A stretch of 36,609 nucleotides of DNA, taken from the NCBI GenBank assembly GCA_937926785.1, contig CALBBQ010000015.1:1-36609 (forward strand), read 5' to 3'. This DNA is from an uncultured Bacteroidales bacterium. GTDB lineage: Bacteria; Bacteroidota; Bacteroidia; Bacteroidales; Tenuifilaceae. Positions 1-8,600 of this stretch are shown here, piece after piece (the stretch's first letter is position 1; the number at the start of each line of letters is the position of its first letter). Position numbers and translations under genes: made by a program. The notes beneath the pieces are model-generated. The model saw nothing but the letters and a program-made list of their open reading frames with translations. It was not told the DNA's origin and did not search any database.

Positions 1-2
1 CA

Positions 3-119
3 ATTAAAGCGTATGATTTGCTCGTTGAAAAGACAACTGAAATTGTAAGGCCTGGAAGAAAGTCTGAACGAAAAAAACGTCCCAAGAAACTCTACTATAT
101 GAATTACAAACAATTATAG
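3..119 (+). CDS. C-terminal fragment of an unidentified protein (5' end outside window)
   Basis: An open frame enters from the left edge and stops at TAG 117-119, giving 38 residues. The visible tail is strongly basic, with a stretch of Arg/Lys (RPGRKSERKKRPKK) followed by LYYMNYKQL. Basic tails like this occur at the C-terminus of some insertion-sequence transposases, but nothing catalytic is visible and the family cannot be assigned. It could equally be the end of a nucleic-acid-binding housekeeping protein. The frame is open from the first base, which fits a truncated real gene rather than a chance ORF, but the length is too short to be sure. Confidence 0.4.
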   Translation: MKAYDLLVEKTTEIVRPGRKSERKKRPKKLYYMNYKQL

Positions 120-245
120 CTTAACTAAACGACATTGAATTAGCAGTGGTTATACCTTTTATTTTGGAAACTCAATTTTTAGTCTATAAATTTGCGATGT
201 GTTCAGAATACTAATCAGAAAACGTTAAACTAAACTTTTAAACAA
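120..245. other. AT-rich intergenic region with ferredoxin promoter
   Basis: This 126-base stretch is AT-rich and contains no open frame of note. Its recognisable content is the bipartite promoter at 163-194, listed separately. No terminator hairpin for the upstream gene was recognised. Confidence 0.5.
163..194 (+). promoter_or_regulatory. Bacteroidota-type promoter of the ferredoxin gene
   Basis: TTTG at 163-166 and TAAATTTG at 187-194 are separated by exactly 20 bases. This matches the Bacteroidota primary sigma-factor consensus (TTTG, 19-21 bp, TAnnTTTG). Transcription would start near base 200 and leave a leader of about 45 nt before the ATG at 246. This is the cleanest promoter match in the window. 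Confidence 0.7.
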
Positions 246-413
246 ATGGCATACAAGATTTCTGACGATTGCACCGCTTGCGGTACTTGTATTGATGAGT
301 GCCCGGTTGAAGCCATTTCTGCTGGCGATATTTACAAAATCGACCCTGAAATTTGCACCGACTGCGGTTCATGTGCTGATGTTTGCCCTGTAGAGGCTAT
401 TCATCCTGCATAG
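246..413 (+). CDS. 2[4Fe-4S] ferredoxin
   Basis: A 55-residue protein made of two bacterial-type [4Fe-4S] binding motifs: CTACGTCIDECP near the N-terminus and CTDCGSCADVCP near the C-terminus, each CxxCxxCxxxCP. The length and the pseudo-twofold arrangement are those of clostridial-type low-potential ferredoxins, soluble electron carriers for enzymes such as pyruvate:ferredoxin oxidoreductase. No extra domain is present. The start is the ATG at 246, directly preceded by an A-rich leader without a Shine-Dalgarno match, as is usual in Bacteroidota. It is a single-gene unit: it has its own bipartite promoter at 163-194 and a hairpin terminator 20 bases after the stop. The gene to its right is convergent. 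Confidence 0.95.
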   Translation: MAYKISDDCTACGTCIDECPVEAISAGDIYKIDPEICTDCGSCADVCPVEAIHPA

Positions 414-433
414 TGTGCAAAACAAAGAATTTA

Positions 434-466
434 AAAGCCGTGAGCTATGACTCGCGGCTTTTTTTT
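434..466. terminator. Rho-independent terminator after ferredoxin, shared with convergent gene end
   Basis: The arms AGCCGTGAG and CTCGCGGCT form a 9-bp stem (one G-T pair) around a short loop and are followed by a run of T on the plus strand, giving a good terminator for the ferredoxin gene. The stop codon of the convergent glycosyltransferase gene (445-447) lies inside the stem, so the same hairpin may end transcription from both sides. The minus-strand T-run is weaker. Confidence 0.75.
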
Positions 467-1539
467 GGTCTTCGTAGTATAGTATTCTCTAACTTGGGCT
501 TAGTGTCGATTGTAGGTGGTTCTGGCATTTTACCGCAGATAAGGACGTGCGGTAATTTTTTTTTTGCTTCAGTTTCGTTCAATATTTTAAACCACCCAAA
601 GTCACGGAGTCGCCGGGCAAGATATTCCTGCTCTGTTTGTCCTCGGGTTGGTATTAGTATGGCTTTCTTACCCAAAGTTAGCAAATCCATGATTGTACTA
701 TAGCCACTGCGGGTAATTACAATTTTTGCGCCGCTTACAGCAGCAATAAGTTCTCTTTGGTTGAGGGTTGCAACTATCTGTATTCTTCCAGTATGATTTG
801 ATTTACAGGATTTTATTCCTTCCACCAGAAGACATTTAACATCTATTCCGGACAAGGCTTCTTGAATAAGATTAGAAAAAGCTAATCGTTGCTGAATTGG
901 TCCGGTTGCAAGGGCTAAGACTTCAAATTCTGATTTGGGCTCTGACCCGTTTTTAAAGTAGCTAAACCTTGAAATTGGTCCTATGTACTTAAGATTCGGA
1001 AGCCCATTAGTTGCGGAAAGAACACCTGCAAGGCTTTTACCACTATCAAAATCAGGTATCCAAACCTCATCAAATTTTGAAAGTAACTTCTTAACCACCC
1101 ATTCTCCAGCCCTCTTCAAAAAGCCAAATGGCTTTGGCGGGATTACCCTAAGCTGATGCGTGATAATTACAGAGGGGATTTTACGGGAGCGAAAGCCATA
1201 TCGGTTATCAGAAATGATAAGGTCAAATCGCTTTCGCTTCAGCAGCTGCTTTAGCCTGTTCCTCTCCAAAATAATCGTAAAAGGCAGTGAGAATAAAAAT
1301 AAAGTTATCCAAAAAAAAGTGAATCTACCTCTACCTAGCTTAGTTACCGGTGTGTAAAATTCGATTAGCTGCACATTCGGGCATGAATCCTTGATTAGGC
1401 TCCCCATTTCCGAGTTGGAAGCAACTGTAACGCAATGGCCTTCCTTTTCAAGTTCGATGATTATTGGAATAATGCGCGTGGCGTGACCTAAGCCCCAGCC
1501 AAGAGGAGATACAAGGATATTCAGCTTATCATCGTTCAT
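445..1539 (-). CDS. MurG-like GT-B glycosyltransferase
   Basis: A 364-residue protein with the two-domain GT-B layout. The N-terminus reads ILVSPLGWGLGHATR, a glycine-rich acceptor-side loop of the MurG/UDP-glycosyltransferase type with the GHATR motif. Near the C-terminus, ITRSGYSTIMDLLTLGKKA followed by LIPTRGQTEQEYLA is the nucleotide-sugar donor site of glycosyltransferase family 28-like enzymes. The protein is probably cytoplasmic or membrane-associated; a hydrophobic patch near residues 75-90 may contact the membrane. The donor and acceptor cannot be read from the sequence. It is too divergent and out of context to be MurG itself. It is the last gene of a four-gene operon, 6 bases after the radical SAM gene, and its final codons lie in the terminator hairpin. 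Confidence 0.8.
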   Translation of the reverse strand: MNDDKLNILVSPLGWGLGHATRIIPIIIELEKEGHCVTVASNSEMGSLIKDSCPNVQLIEFYTPVTKLGRGRFTFFWITLFLFSLPFTIILERNRLKQLLKRKRFDLIISDNRYGFRSRKIPSVIITHQLRVIPPKPFGFLKRAGEWVVKKLLSKFDEVWIPDFDSGKSLAGVLSATNGLPNLKYIGPISRFSYFKNGSEPKSEFEVLALATGPIQQRLAFSNLIQEALSGIDVKCLLVEGIKSCKSNHTGRIQIVATLNQRELIAAVSGAKIVITRSGYSTIMDLLTLGKKAILIPTRGQTEQEYLARRLRDFGWFKILNETEAKKKLPHVLICGKMPEPPTIDTKPKLENTILRRPKKSRES

Positions 1540-1545
1540 TTTCTA

Positions 1546-2319
1546 TTATCCTGATACCTGGGTTTTAAAGCCTAGTTCATTCACTTTTCGGGCAATTTCA
1601 TTTAGAACCGAAAGGGGAACTTTCTCCAGATTCTCGGTGGGTGTGTCGCGAGCAATGGTGTATATCATTACCTCCTGTGGCTTTATCTCACGCAGAGCGT
1701 TAAGCCAGCCTTCCACTTCCTTGTCCGATGTGTTGTCAATGGCTGTTCCCTTGTATTTGCCTTTAATAAAAAGTGTTTGAATGATACATTGCCCATTAAA
1801 CCGTTTGAGGTTCTCAATTACGTCGTAGAGGTTGTACTTATACAGGGGTTGATTCAGGATTTCGATGGTTTCAGGGATTACCGAGTCGAGTTTAAGTATA
1901 TTCTGATCAACCTTTAGAAGTGCATCAAAAACAGGCTGGTGTTGAATGAGCGAAGCATTGGAGAGCACAGCAATCCTAGCGTTTGAGCAATAGAGGTTTC
2001 TTAGCCTAATAGTGCTATCTATTATCTGAGTAAACTGCGGATGAAGAGTGGGCTCCCCATTTCCTGCAAAGGTTATCACATCGGGTAATTCCCCTTGTTT
2101 TACCATCTCGGTAAGTTTTTGTTCAAGGGCAGCTTCAACATCTATAGCGGCGGGCCACGTTGCGGTGTTCATTGAGTTTGTCCATCCGCACTCACAGTAA
2201 ATGCAGTCGAAAGAGCATATTTTTTGATTTACCGGAAGAAGATTGATCCCCAGCGATACACCCAGGCGCCTGCTTTTAACAGGGCCAAATACAATACTAT
2301 CGAATAAGAATGTACCCAT
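1546..2319 (-). CDS. Radical SAM protein (COG0731-like Fe-S oxidoreductase)
   Basis: A 257-residue protein. The radical SAM cluster motif CSFDCIYC (Cys35, Cys39, Cys42; CxxxCxxC) follows the family-typical lead-in FGPVKSRRLGVSLGINLLP. The motif ITFAGNGEPTLHP is the GGE-like SAM-binding loop. The pattern GPVxSRRLGxSLGI before the cluster belongs to the COG0731 group of radical SAM proteins distantly related to wyosine-synthesis enzymes. The substrate is not known for this group and cannot be inferred here. Length is typical. It lies in an operon, 12 bases after the amidohydrolase gene and 6 before the glycosyltransferase gene. Confidence 0.85.
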   Translation of the reverse strand: MGTFLFDSIVFGPVKSRRLGVSLGINLLPVNQKICSFDCIYCECGWTNSMNTATWPAAIDVEAALEQKLTEMVKQGELPDVITFAGNGEPTLHPQFTQIIDSTIRLRNLYCSNARIAVLSNASLIQHQPVFDALLKVDQNILKLDSVIPETIEILNQPLYKYNLYDVIENLKRFNGQCIIQTLFIKGKYKGTAIDNTSDKEVEGWLNALREIKPQEVMIYTIARDTPTENLEKVPLSVLNEIARKVNELGFKTQVSG

Positions 2320-2331
2320 ATCTAAGTTATG

Positions 2332-3516
2332 CTAGATTAATCGTATGATGCGGCTATCGGCTGTTGGTCGCATTTTAGTAAAATCAAATGGGGTGATCAG
2401 TAATAGACCCGGTTTTTTACCGGGTTCTATCGTTCCCAAATATTTGTCCATGTCAAGAGCCTGAGCTCCGTTCAAAGTAGCCCATTTAATAACGATATCA
2501 AAAGAAAGACTCGGATAGTTTTCCAAAATTAGCATAACATGGTTTAAAAGGGAAAGGCTGCTTGATGAAGCCAAGCTATCGGTACCTATGCATACATTAA
2601 CTCCCGGCATAGTTAATAGTTCAAGCGAAGGCAAGTTTTTTTCAATAAGCAGATTCGATTCAGGGCAGGTAACCAGCGATATATCTGGGTAAACTGTTTT
2701 TAACAGTTCAATTTCGCGGGTGCTGGCAAACGTGTTATGGATGAGCATCAGCTTTCTGAATGCAGGGATGTTCTTTTTGATAACCTCGCATGGGGTTAAA
2801 CCTTTTGGAGGGACAAAGGGAATGCTAGCCTTGCTATATCGGTCGTATAACGGCCCATCGCCTGACCACAGAAATTGATACTCAGCTTTGCTCTCACCAT
2901 AGTGGATGCTCACCGGCTCATTAGGGAAGGAATGGATATGGTTTGCAATCAGTGTCCAAAGTTCCTCTGAGATTGAGTAGGTGGAGTGGGGGGTTAAGCT
3001 TGTGCTATTTGGGTAATGGCGTTTAAAATCTTCATAAGCCTTAATCCCGTTGTCAAAGGTATTGCTTGCTGCATTGGGATTTATTCCAAAAAGCTCCACA
3101 AAATTGTAAAACTGAATACCAGATGCTTTTTTAAATTTTAAGGTTGCTGTAGTGTTACAAATATCGCCAATGGCAACCGTTCCTGTATTAGATGCTTCGG
3201 TTAAGGCTTTTTTTATGGATTCATCCACATTAGTGCTAACGTCGTTACGAAATGTGGTTACAGCCTCAATGAAACCTGCAATTCCTGGTTTATCGGGTTT
3301 TAGACCTTTAAGGTGGGAAAGTTCCAGGTGGCAGTGAGCATTTATAAATCCGGGAACAACTACGCCGTTAAAAAACTGTGTGGAGTGAATTTCAGAAAAG
3401 TTATCTTCCTGACGAATTATTTTAATAATTTCTCCATCATCGGTTGTTTCTACAATGCCATTACGAATGGGAGGCTCATTAACAGGGAAAATATAGTTAG
3501 CCGCAAATCGCCTCAT
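2332..3516 (-). CDS. Metal-dependent amidohydrolase, SAH/aminofutalosine deaminase-like
   Basis: A 394-residue amidohydrolase-superfamily enzyme. The metal ligands expected for the ATZ/TRZ-type deaminases are all present: NAHCHLELSH (His61, His63), SIHYGES (His205), MLIHNTF (His260) and IGTDSLASS (Asp313). The segment LVTCPESNLLIEKNLP resembles the CPRSN motif of S-adenosylhomocysteine, methylthioadenosine and aminofutalosine deaminases. A C-terminal beta-sandwich typical of the family (GTIEPGKKPGLLLI) is present. In menaquinone-making bacteria that use the futalosine route such proteins deaminate aminofutalosine; that is possible here but no other pathway gene is in the window. The start overlaps the stop of the upstream lipoprotein gene (ATGA), indicating translational coupling. 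Confidence 0.82.
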   Translation of the reverse strand: MRRFAANYIFPVNEPPIRNGIVETTDDGEIIKIIRQEDNFSEIHSTQFFNGVVVPGFINAHCHLELSHLKGLKPDKPGIAGFIEAVTTFRNDVSTNVDESIKKALTEASNTGTVAIGDICNTTATLKFKKASGIQFYNFVELFGINPNAASNTFDNGIKAYEDFKRHYPNSTSLTPHSTYSISEELWTLIANHIHSFPNEPVSIHYGESKAEYQFLWSGDGPLYDRYSKASIPFVPPKGLTPCEVIKKNIPAFRKLMLIHNTFASTREIELLKTVYPDISLVTCPESNLLIEKNLPSLELLTMPGVNVCIGTDSLASSSSLSLLNHVMLILENYPSLSFDIVIKWATLNGAQALDMDKYLGTIEPGKKPGLLLITPFDFTKMRPTADSRIIRLI

Positions 3517-4358
3517 TGTGCAGGGATGTCCTTAATAAGTTTCTTCAATTCTCTTTTAGTCACTTTTTGGGGATTATTGCCATCCTGTTTTGATTCAACA
3601 GAAGAAGGTGTATAGGTAACCTTAAAATTGCTGAAATTGGCATGACGTTTAAAAGTATTTTCATTACTCCCATTATCATAGAGCCAGCCCTTAAGATGGG
3701 TTACCTGAAGGTTTTTAAGAGTAAAAGTATAGGAGTAGCTATGTACGTTTCCGTCTTTGGTGTAGGGTGTGAGAATAGAGTTTTCCCTAACACCAACCGG
3801 AGTATTATCGTCAAAGTAGAAGAATATGTAGTGCCTTGCATTAACGGCTTCATCATCGGGGAAAATTTGAGCATCGAATGAGAAGGTATAATCACCCAGG
3901 CCTTGGACCGGTATATCAAAACCCAGAAATGGATTGGTAGTATGATCAATGGCCATGTCCCATTGTGCTTTTAGTGGCCATAGATTTCCATTGGGGTCGG
4001 AAGAGTCAATATTAGTGGGTTCGCTTTGCAATTTTTCTTTATCTTGAAGCCGGGTTAGCTCAAGCACAACCTTGTCAAAAATGTTATCGAACTTTTCTGT
4101 TCTTTTGGAGTAGTACTTTATCGAGCTGTCAAATTGGGCTGTAGTGTAGCCAAACGAGAGGATGATTGGCTCGTAGTAGGCTATAGAGTCGTGTCCGTAA
4201 AGGTTGCTATGTGTTGAAGTAAGGGTTATGCCATCTGTCAGGTAGATTTTTGAGAGGATTTTAACCATATCCTTTTCCGGGATGATATAGCCGTTACCAC
4301 ATGATAGCATTATGAACGCTGCGATAGCTGAAGTTATTTTAAAGGTTAATGGGCGCAT
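3513..4358 (-). CDS. DUF4296 domain lipoprotein
   Basis: A 281-residue protein with a short lipoprotein signal: a hydrophobic stretch ending MLSC with Cys20 as the likely lipidated residue. Directly after it comes the DUF4296 pattern, with IIPEKDMVKILSKIYLTDG and later YEPIILSFGYTTAQFDSSIKYY (roughly residues 24-110). The remaining 150 residues are beta-rich and not recognised. DUF4296 lipoproteins are common and uncharacterised in Bacteroidota. It is the first gene of the four-gene operon. A TAGATTTG box lies only 13 bases upstream of the ATG (4371-4378) but has no partner TTTG and would leave almost no leader, so the promoter is uncertain. Confidence 0.75.
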   Translation of the reverse strand: MRPLTFKITSAIAAFIMLSCGNGYIIPEKDMVKILSKIYLTDGITLTSTHSNLYGHDSIAYYEPIILSFGYTTAQFDSSIKYYSKRTEKFDNIFDKVVLELTRLQDKEKLQSEPTNIDSSDPNGNLWPLKAQWDMAIDHTTNPFLGFDIPVQGLGDYTFSFDAQIFPDDEAVNARHYIFFYFDDNTPVGVRENSILTPYTKDGNVHSYSYTFTLKNLQVTHLKGWLYDNGSNENTFKRHANFSNFKVTYTPSSVESKQDGNNPQKVTKRELKKLIKDIPAQ

Positions 4359-4415
4359 CTATTTTTTTTGCAAATCTAACTAATTTGGAATAAAAACGAT
4401 ATTTTGATAGACTAT

Positions 4416-4440
4416 TAAAAAAGCCGGCTTTGTAGCCGGC
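4416..4440 (-). terminator. Terminator of the adhesin/PorP operon
   Basis: GCCGGCT (4423-4429) and AGCCGGC (4434-4440) form a perfect 7-bp GC-rich stem with a 4-nt loop. On the minus strand it is followed by a run of six T (4422-4417). It sits 9 bases after the PorP/SprF stop codon. Confidence 0.85.
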
Positions 4441-4448
4441 CAAATGTT

Positions 4449-5390
4449 TTACTTAATCTTGTCGAATTTGTATCCAACCATAACCTCATGTGAGCCGGAG
4501 TTGTATTTTTTAATGCCCAGCAGGCTCCAGTCGAAGGAATACCCAAACATGTATCGTTTTTGCCAGGTAACGCCGAGCAGTAAGGAGATAGCATCCTTCC
4601 AGCGAAGCGATAGCCCGCCCCAAACATTATACTCCTTTTGCAGGTAGGTATATTTGCCGTTAAGTTCAAGCTGCATGGGACTACCAAACATGTACTTAAT
4701 TATCGCAGAGCCTTCAATTTCCATGTAACGGTTGAGGTTTGCCCAGTAACCACCACTAAGCATAACATGTTGCTTGAGGCGGCTCGGGCCAATGGGTTCT
4801 GGGTAAAATCTAAGTCTTTGACCAAAAAGTTGATGCGCAGAAAGCCCGATATTGAATGAGGTGCTATAGAGGTAGAAGCCGATAGATGCATCGGGGGTCA
4901 CTACCGTTTTAGTGGCCTGAATGATTGCGGGGTCAAACCGAGGATCGGGCTCTTCGCCAAGTTTAAGTTTAGTGCCATCGAGACGGTAAAGCATCATACC
5001 GAAAGATATACCTCCTGAAACACGCATTCCCGAGCTGGTTATCTGCATGTTGTAGGCATAAGTACCCATTAGGTTAGTTTTGGCTGTGGGGCCTGTTACA
5101 TCGTTGGTAATGTGTGCACCCCAACCCATATCGCGCTTACTGAATGGTCCGTAAACGCTGGCACTAAACGAGAATGGGGCATCGTCAATTCCAATCCACT
5201 GGTTACGGTTGTTCGCCCTAATCTGGTAATGGTTTAGTGTTCCCGCCACAGCCGGATTGTATAGGTAAGGATTAAACATAAACTGGGTGTAATGAGGAAT
5301 TTGCTGGGCGCTAGATCCAAACGGAATGGTAAGGCAGGCAATAATAACCGCCATGCCTCTTTGCCCTAAATGTGACATAAATGTTTTCAT
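4449..5390 (-). CDS. PorP/SprF family T9SS outer-membrane protein
   Basis: A 313-residue outer-membrane beta-barrel protein. After a signal peptide (cleavage near SSAQ) comes the PorP/SprF hallmark QIPHYTQFMFNPYLYNPAVAG, then RNQWIGIDDAP and repeated amphipathic strands. SprF of Flavobacterium is needed for secretion of SprB, and PorP/SprF proteins are thought to bind the type B C-terminal domain of one cognate cargo and hold it at the surface. The gene lies 21 bases downstream of the giant type B CTD adhesin gene, which fits that one-cargo-one-partner arrangement. It is the last gene of the operon and has a strong terminator. Confidence 0.93.
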   Translation of the reverse strand: MKTFMSHLGQRGMAVIIACLTIPFGSSAQQIPHYTQFMFNPYLYNPAVAGTLNHYQIRANNRNQWIGIDDAPFSFSASVYGPFSKRDMGWGAHITNDVTGPTAKTNLMGTYAYNMQITSSGMRVSGGISFGMMLYRLDGTKLKLGEEPDPRFDPAIIQATKTVVTPDASIGFYLYSTSFNIGLSAHQLFGQRLRFYPEPIGPSRLKQHVMLSGGYWANLNRYMEIEGSAIIKYMFGSPMQLELNGKYTYLQKEYNVWGGLSLRWKDAISLLLGVTWQKRYMFGYSFDWSLLGIKKYNSGSHEVMVGYKFDKIK

Positions 5391-5411
5391 AACCGTTATA
5401 TTTTGTGGCTG

Positions 5412-5690
5412 TTACTTAACAATGGTAACAGATCCGGTTATCGGTTTCCAGTTGGCACCCTGTGCCTGAACATTAAATTTAATCACGTAGTAGTAAGTAC
5501 CTATTGGTAGTTCCTTGCCGTTATTGGTTCGTCCATCCCAGCCTTTGGCTGCCTTTTCGCCGGTTGCCGACCATACCAGTGATCCCCACCGGTTAAAGAT
5601 TTCAATAGAGAGGTCGGGGAATAGGTAGCTCTTTGGAACCCTCCAAACATCGTTAATGCCGTCGTCGTTTGGCGAGAATACATTGCCAAA
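5412..5690 (-). other. Type B T9SS C-terminal sorting domain (gliding motility-associated CTD)
   Basis: The last 90 or so residues of the adhesin carry NVFSPNDDGINDVW, then IEIFNRWGSLVW, WDGRTNNGKELPIGTYYY and a terminal GSVTIVK strand. This is the order of motifs that defines the gliding motility-associated C-terminal domain, used for recognition by the T9SS and by a PorP/SprF partner. Confidence 0.92.
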
Positions 5691-8600
5691 TGCCAGATCA
5701 TCAACGATCTTGGTGTATAGTCGTATTGAATCTGTACAACCCATTTCTGTTTTTGCAATTACGTCAACCAGAATGTATTCGGTCATTTTCTTGGTTATCG
5801 GATCCTGGATCTTCACTATTCTGTTTTGCGGAATCTGATTCTTTATCTCCTGGTTGAAGAGGATGGTAGAATTCCAGCTGTTAGAGGGGATAAACATTTC
5901 TGCCGGTTTCCACTCAAAGGTGGTGTTGTAATCAACGCTCTTGGTTATCACGTCGAGGTTGTATTCCTTGCCTAGCAGAATCGAAATGATGGTATCCTGA
6001 ACGGCTGAAATGTACAGCGGAACATGTAAGCCTATTTCTGGAAGTACATTAAGATTTATTGTATCCCTCTCGATACATTGTGGTGAGCCTAAATTATAAA
6101 CCCTATACTCATACGATTTACTTTGGGTAAGTGTAACGGTAAATGCATCGCCATCTTGAACCTGAGTGTTTGATGGAATTTCAAACCAGTAATTTATGAA
6201 AACGAGGTCTGGATCTCCACCGATAACTTTACCTATAAGGGTTACCGGGTTATTATAGCAAACGGTTGAATCATTTCCAGCAAAGGCTCTGAAGTTGTAG
6301 CGGTTCTCGATGTCAACAAAGAAAGTTGTGTCATAAACACATCCCTTTGTATCGGTAACCCTTAAGGTGTAGTTACCCGATGTAACGTCTGAAAGTTCGT
6401 TATCGGTGTCGGTGGTTCCCAGCCATTCAAAGGTAAGTTCGCTAAAATCACCTGTACCTCCGGTTTTACCGGTAATGGTAATTCTTCCTTTATCGGTGCC
6501 ATTAATTTGCCTACAGTAAGCATCCTGAATGCTTGCACTCAGATTTAGCATTTGCGGACCTTTTACGGTAAACGCTTTAGAAACCGTGCAGTTTAAAGCA
6601 TCGGTTACGGTTATGGTGTAATTTCCGGCAACCACATTTTCAAGGTCAGGTGAGGTTTGACCATTCGACCATAAGTAGGTGTAATCGGGTTGGCCTCCGG
6701 ACACCTGAATCCTTACATATCCTGAAGGATCGTTAGGACATGCCAGAGAATCGGCAGGGGTTAGTCCGGTAATGATGATTGGCGCTGGTTCGGATAGCGT
6801 AATGCGAAGTGGTGGGTCAAATAGTGCATTACATCCGTTGTCGTCTGTAATGGTAACATCGTAAACTCCGGCAGGAAGGTTTTCGAACGCTCCGCTGGTG
6901 TTTGTTGAATTAACCGTACCATTAATAGTGTATGTGAGAGTTCCTGTGCCACCAGATGCTGTTAGGTTGATAGCACCTATAGCCTGACCATTACAGGTAG
7001 GATCGAATTGTACGAGTTCAACCAGGTGAATGGCCGAGGGCTCTGTCATGGGTGGCACATCGCTTACCACGGTAGAGCAGCCATGCGAGTCGATTATCGT
7101 AAAATTAGTGTAAGATCCGGCAGCAACGCCCGTTGCTACAGTTCCTACCGATGAACCACCCTCCCATGTAATTGTGTAAACAGGAGTACCACCTGTTATG
7201 TTGAAGGTAACAGAACCATTTGCCTGGCCGTTGCAAAGCGGATTCTGTAGGCTAACAAAGGTGGCATTCAGCACTGCGGGTTCTGAAATGTCAACCTGTC
7301 GGTTGGGGAATACGGTAGATAGGTTATCGGTTATCGAAATTAAGTATGAACCGGCAGGTATGTTTTCAACAGTAAATACGCCGCCACCCAGGTTATTTAC
7401 GGGAACAGGTGACATATCCGCCAGCTTTGTGCAAAGAACCGAAAACGGTGGGAATCCTCCGGTGATCGTTATTGTAATAAGGCCATCAGAGAGCCCGTTA
7501 CACGTTACATCGGATGATGTAATGTCAATGTTAACACCGCTGATTACTAAATCCCCGGTTTCAACATTACATCCGTTGGCATCGGTTACTCTAACACGAT
7601 ATGTGCCACTTCCCAAACCCGTAAAATCGCCAGTGCCATTCGAAATTAAACTTGGAAGCAGGGTGTAGGTTAACGCTCCCGTGCCGCCGGTAGCAATTAC
7701 ATGAATCTCGCCATTGTTAGCGCCTGGTATTGTTTCCTGTACTACATTGATGTTTGTTATTACCAGTTGTGCTGGTTGGGTTATGGTAACAAGTTGCGAT
7801 TGCGGACAGTTATTTACATCGTTCACAACAACGATATAGTCGTTTGCGGTTAGGTTGGTGAAAGTGTTTGTTGGGTAGAATGTTGCTCCGCCGTCAATGG
7901 AGTACTGTAATGGGGGTGTACCGCCTGAGGCTATAATCTCAATGCTACCGTTGTTGTCGCCGTAACATCCGGTAACATTGGTGATATTAACGTTATCAAT
8001 GCTGATAAGCGAAGGCGAGTTGAGGGCAATAGGTCCTGAAGACACAGGGCCGCAGCCATTAGAATCGGTTACATCAACAGTATATGTACCTGCTCCCAGC
8101 CCGTTAAATACTCCGGTGGTATTGGAGATTGCTCCTGGATTTAAAGTATAGGTTAAAGTTCCCGTGCCACCGCTTGCAATCACAGCAATACTTCCGAAAG
8201 ATGTACAAGTAGGATCAACAGTTGAGATGTTATCAATGGTAATAGCTGATGGTTCAGTAATGGTGGTGCTGGAGCTGGAAGTACAACCATTATTATCCAT
8301 TACTTCCACCAGGTAGCTATTGGCAGCCAAGCCTGTGAATAAACCTGTTGGTTGCCATGCCCCACCATTTATATGGAATTGAATAGGTGCAACACCGCCT
8401 GTTACGGTTACATTGATTTGCCCATCGGATAAACCATTACAGGTAATGTTGGTGGAAGTAACAGTTAGAACGATTGGAGCGGGCTCGTTTATTGTAACAT
8501 CTTGCTGGGTGGTGCACAGGTTTGCATCGCGAACTACTACCGTGTAAACACCGCCACTTAAGCCATTCTTTACATTCGATGCCTCAAATGTAATACCTCC

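Noticed and set aside
383..703. 106-codon plus-strand open frame overlapping the ferredoxin end
   Set aside because: It runs through the terminator hairpin and antisense to the glycosyltransferase gene, and its peptide has no recognisable features.
7198..7668. 156-codon plus-strand open frame inside the adhesin gene
   Set aside because: Antisense to SprB repeats; long because of the repeat composition. No family resemblance.
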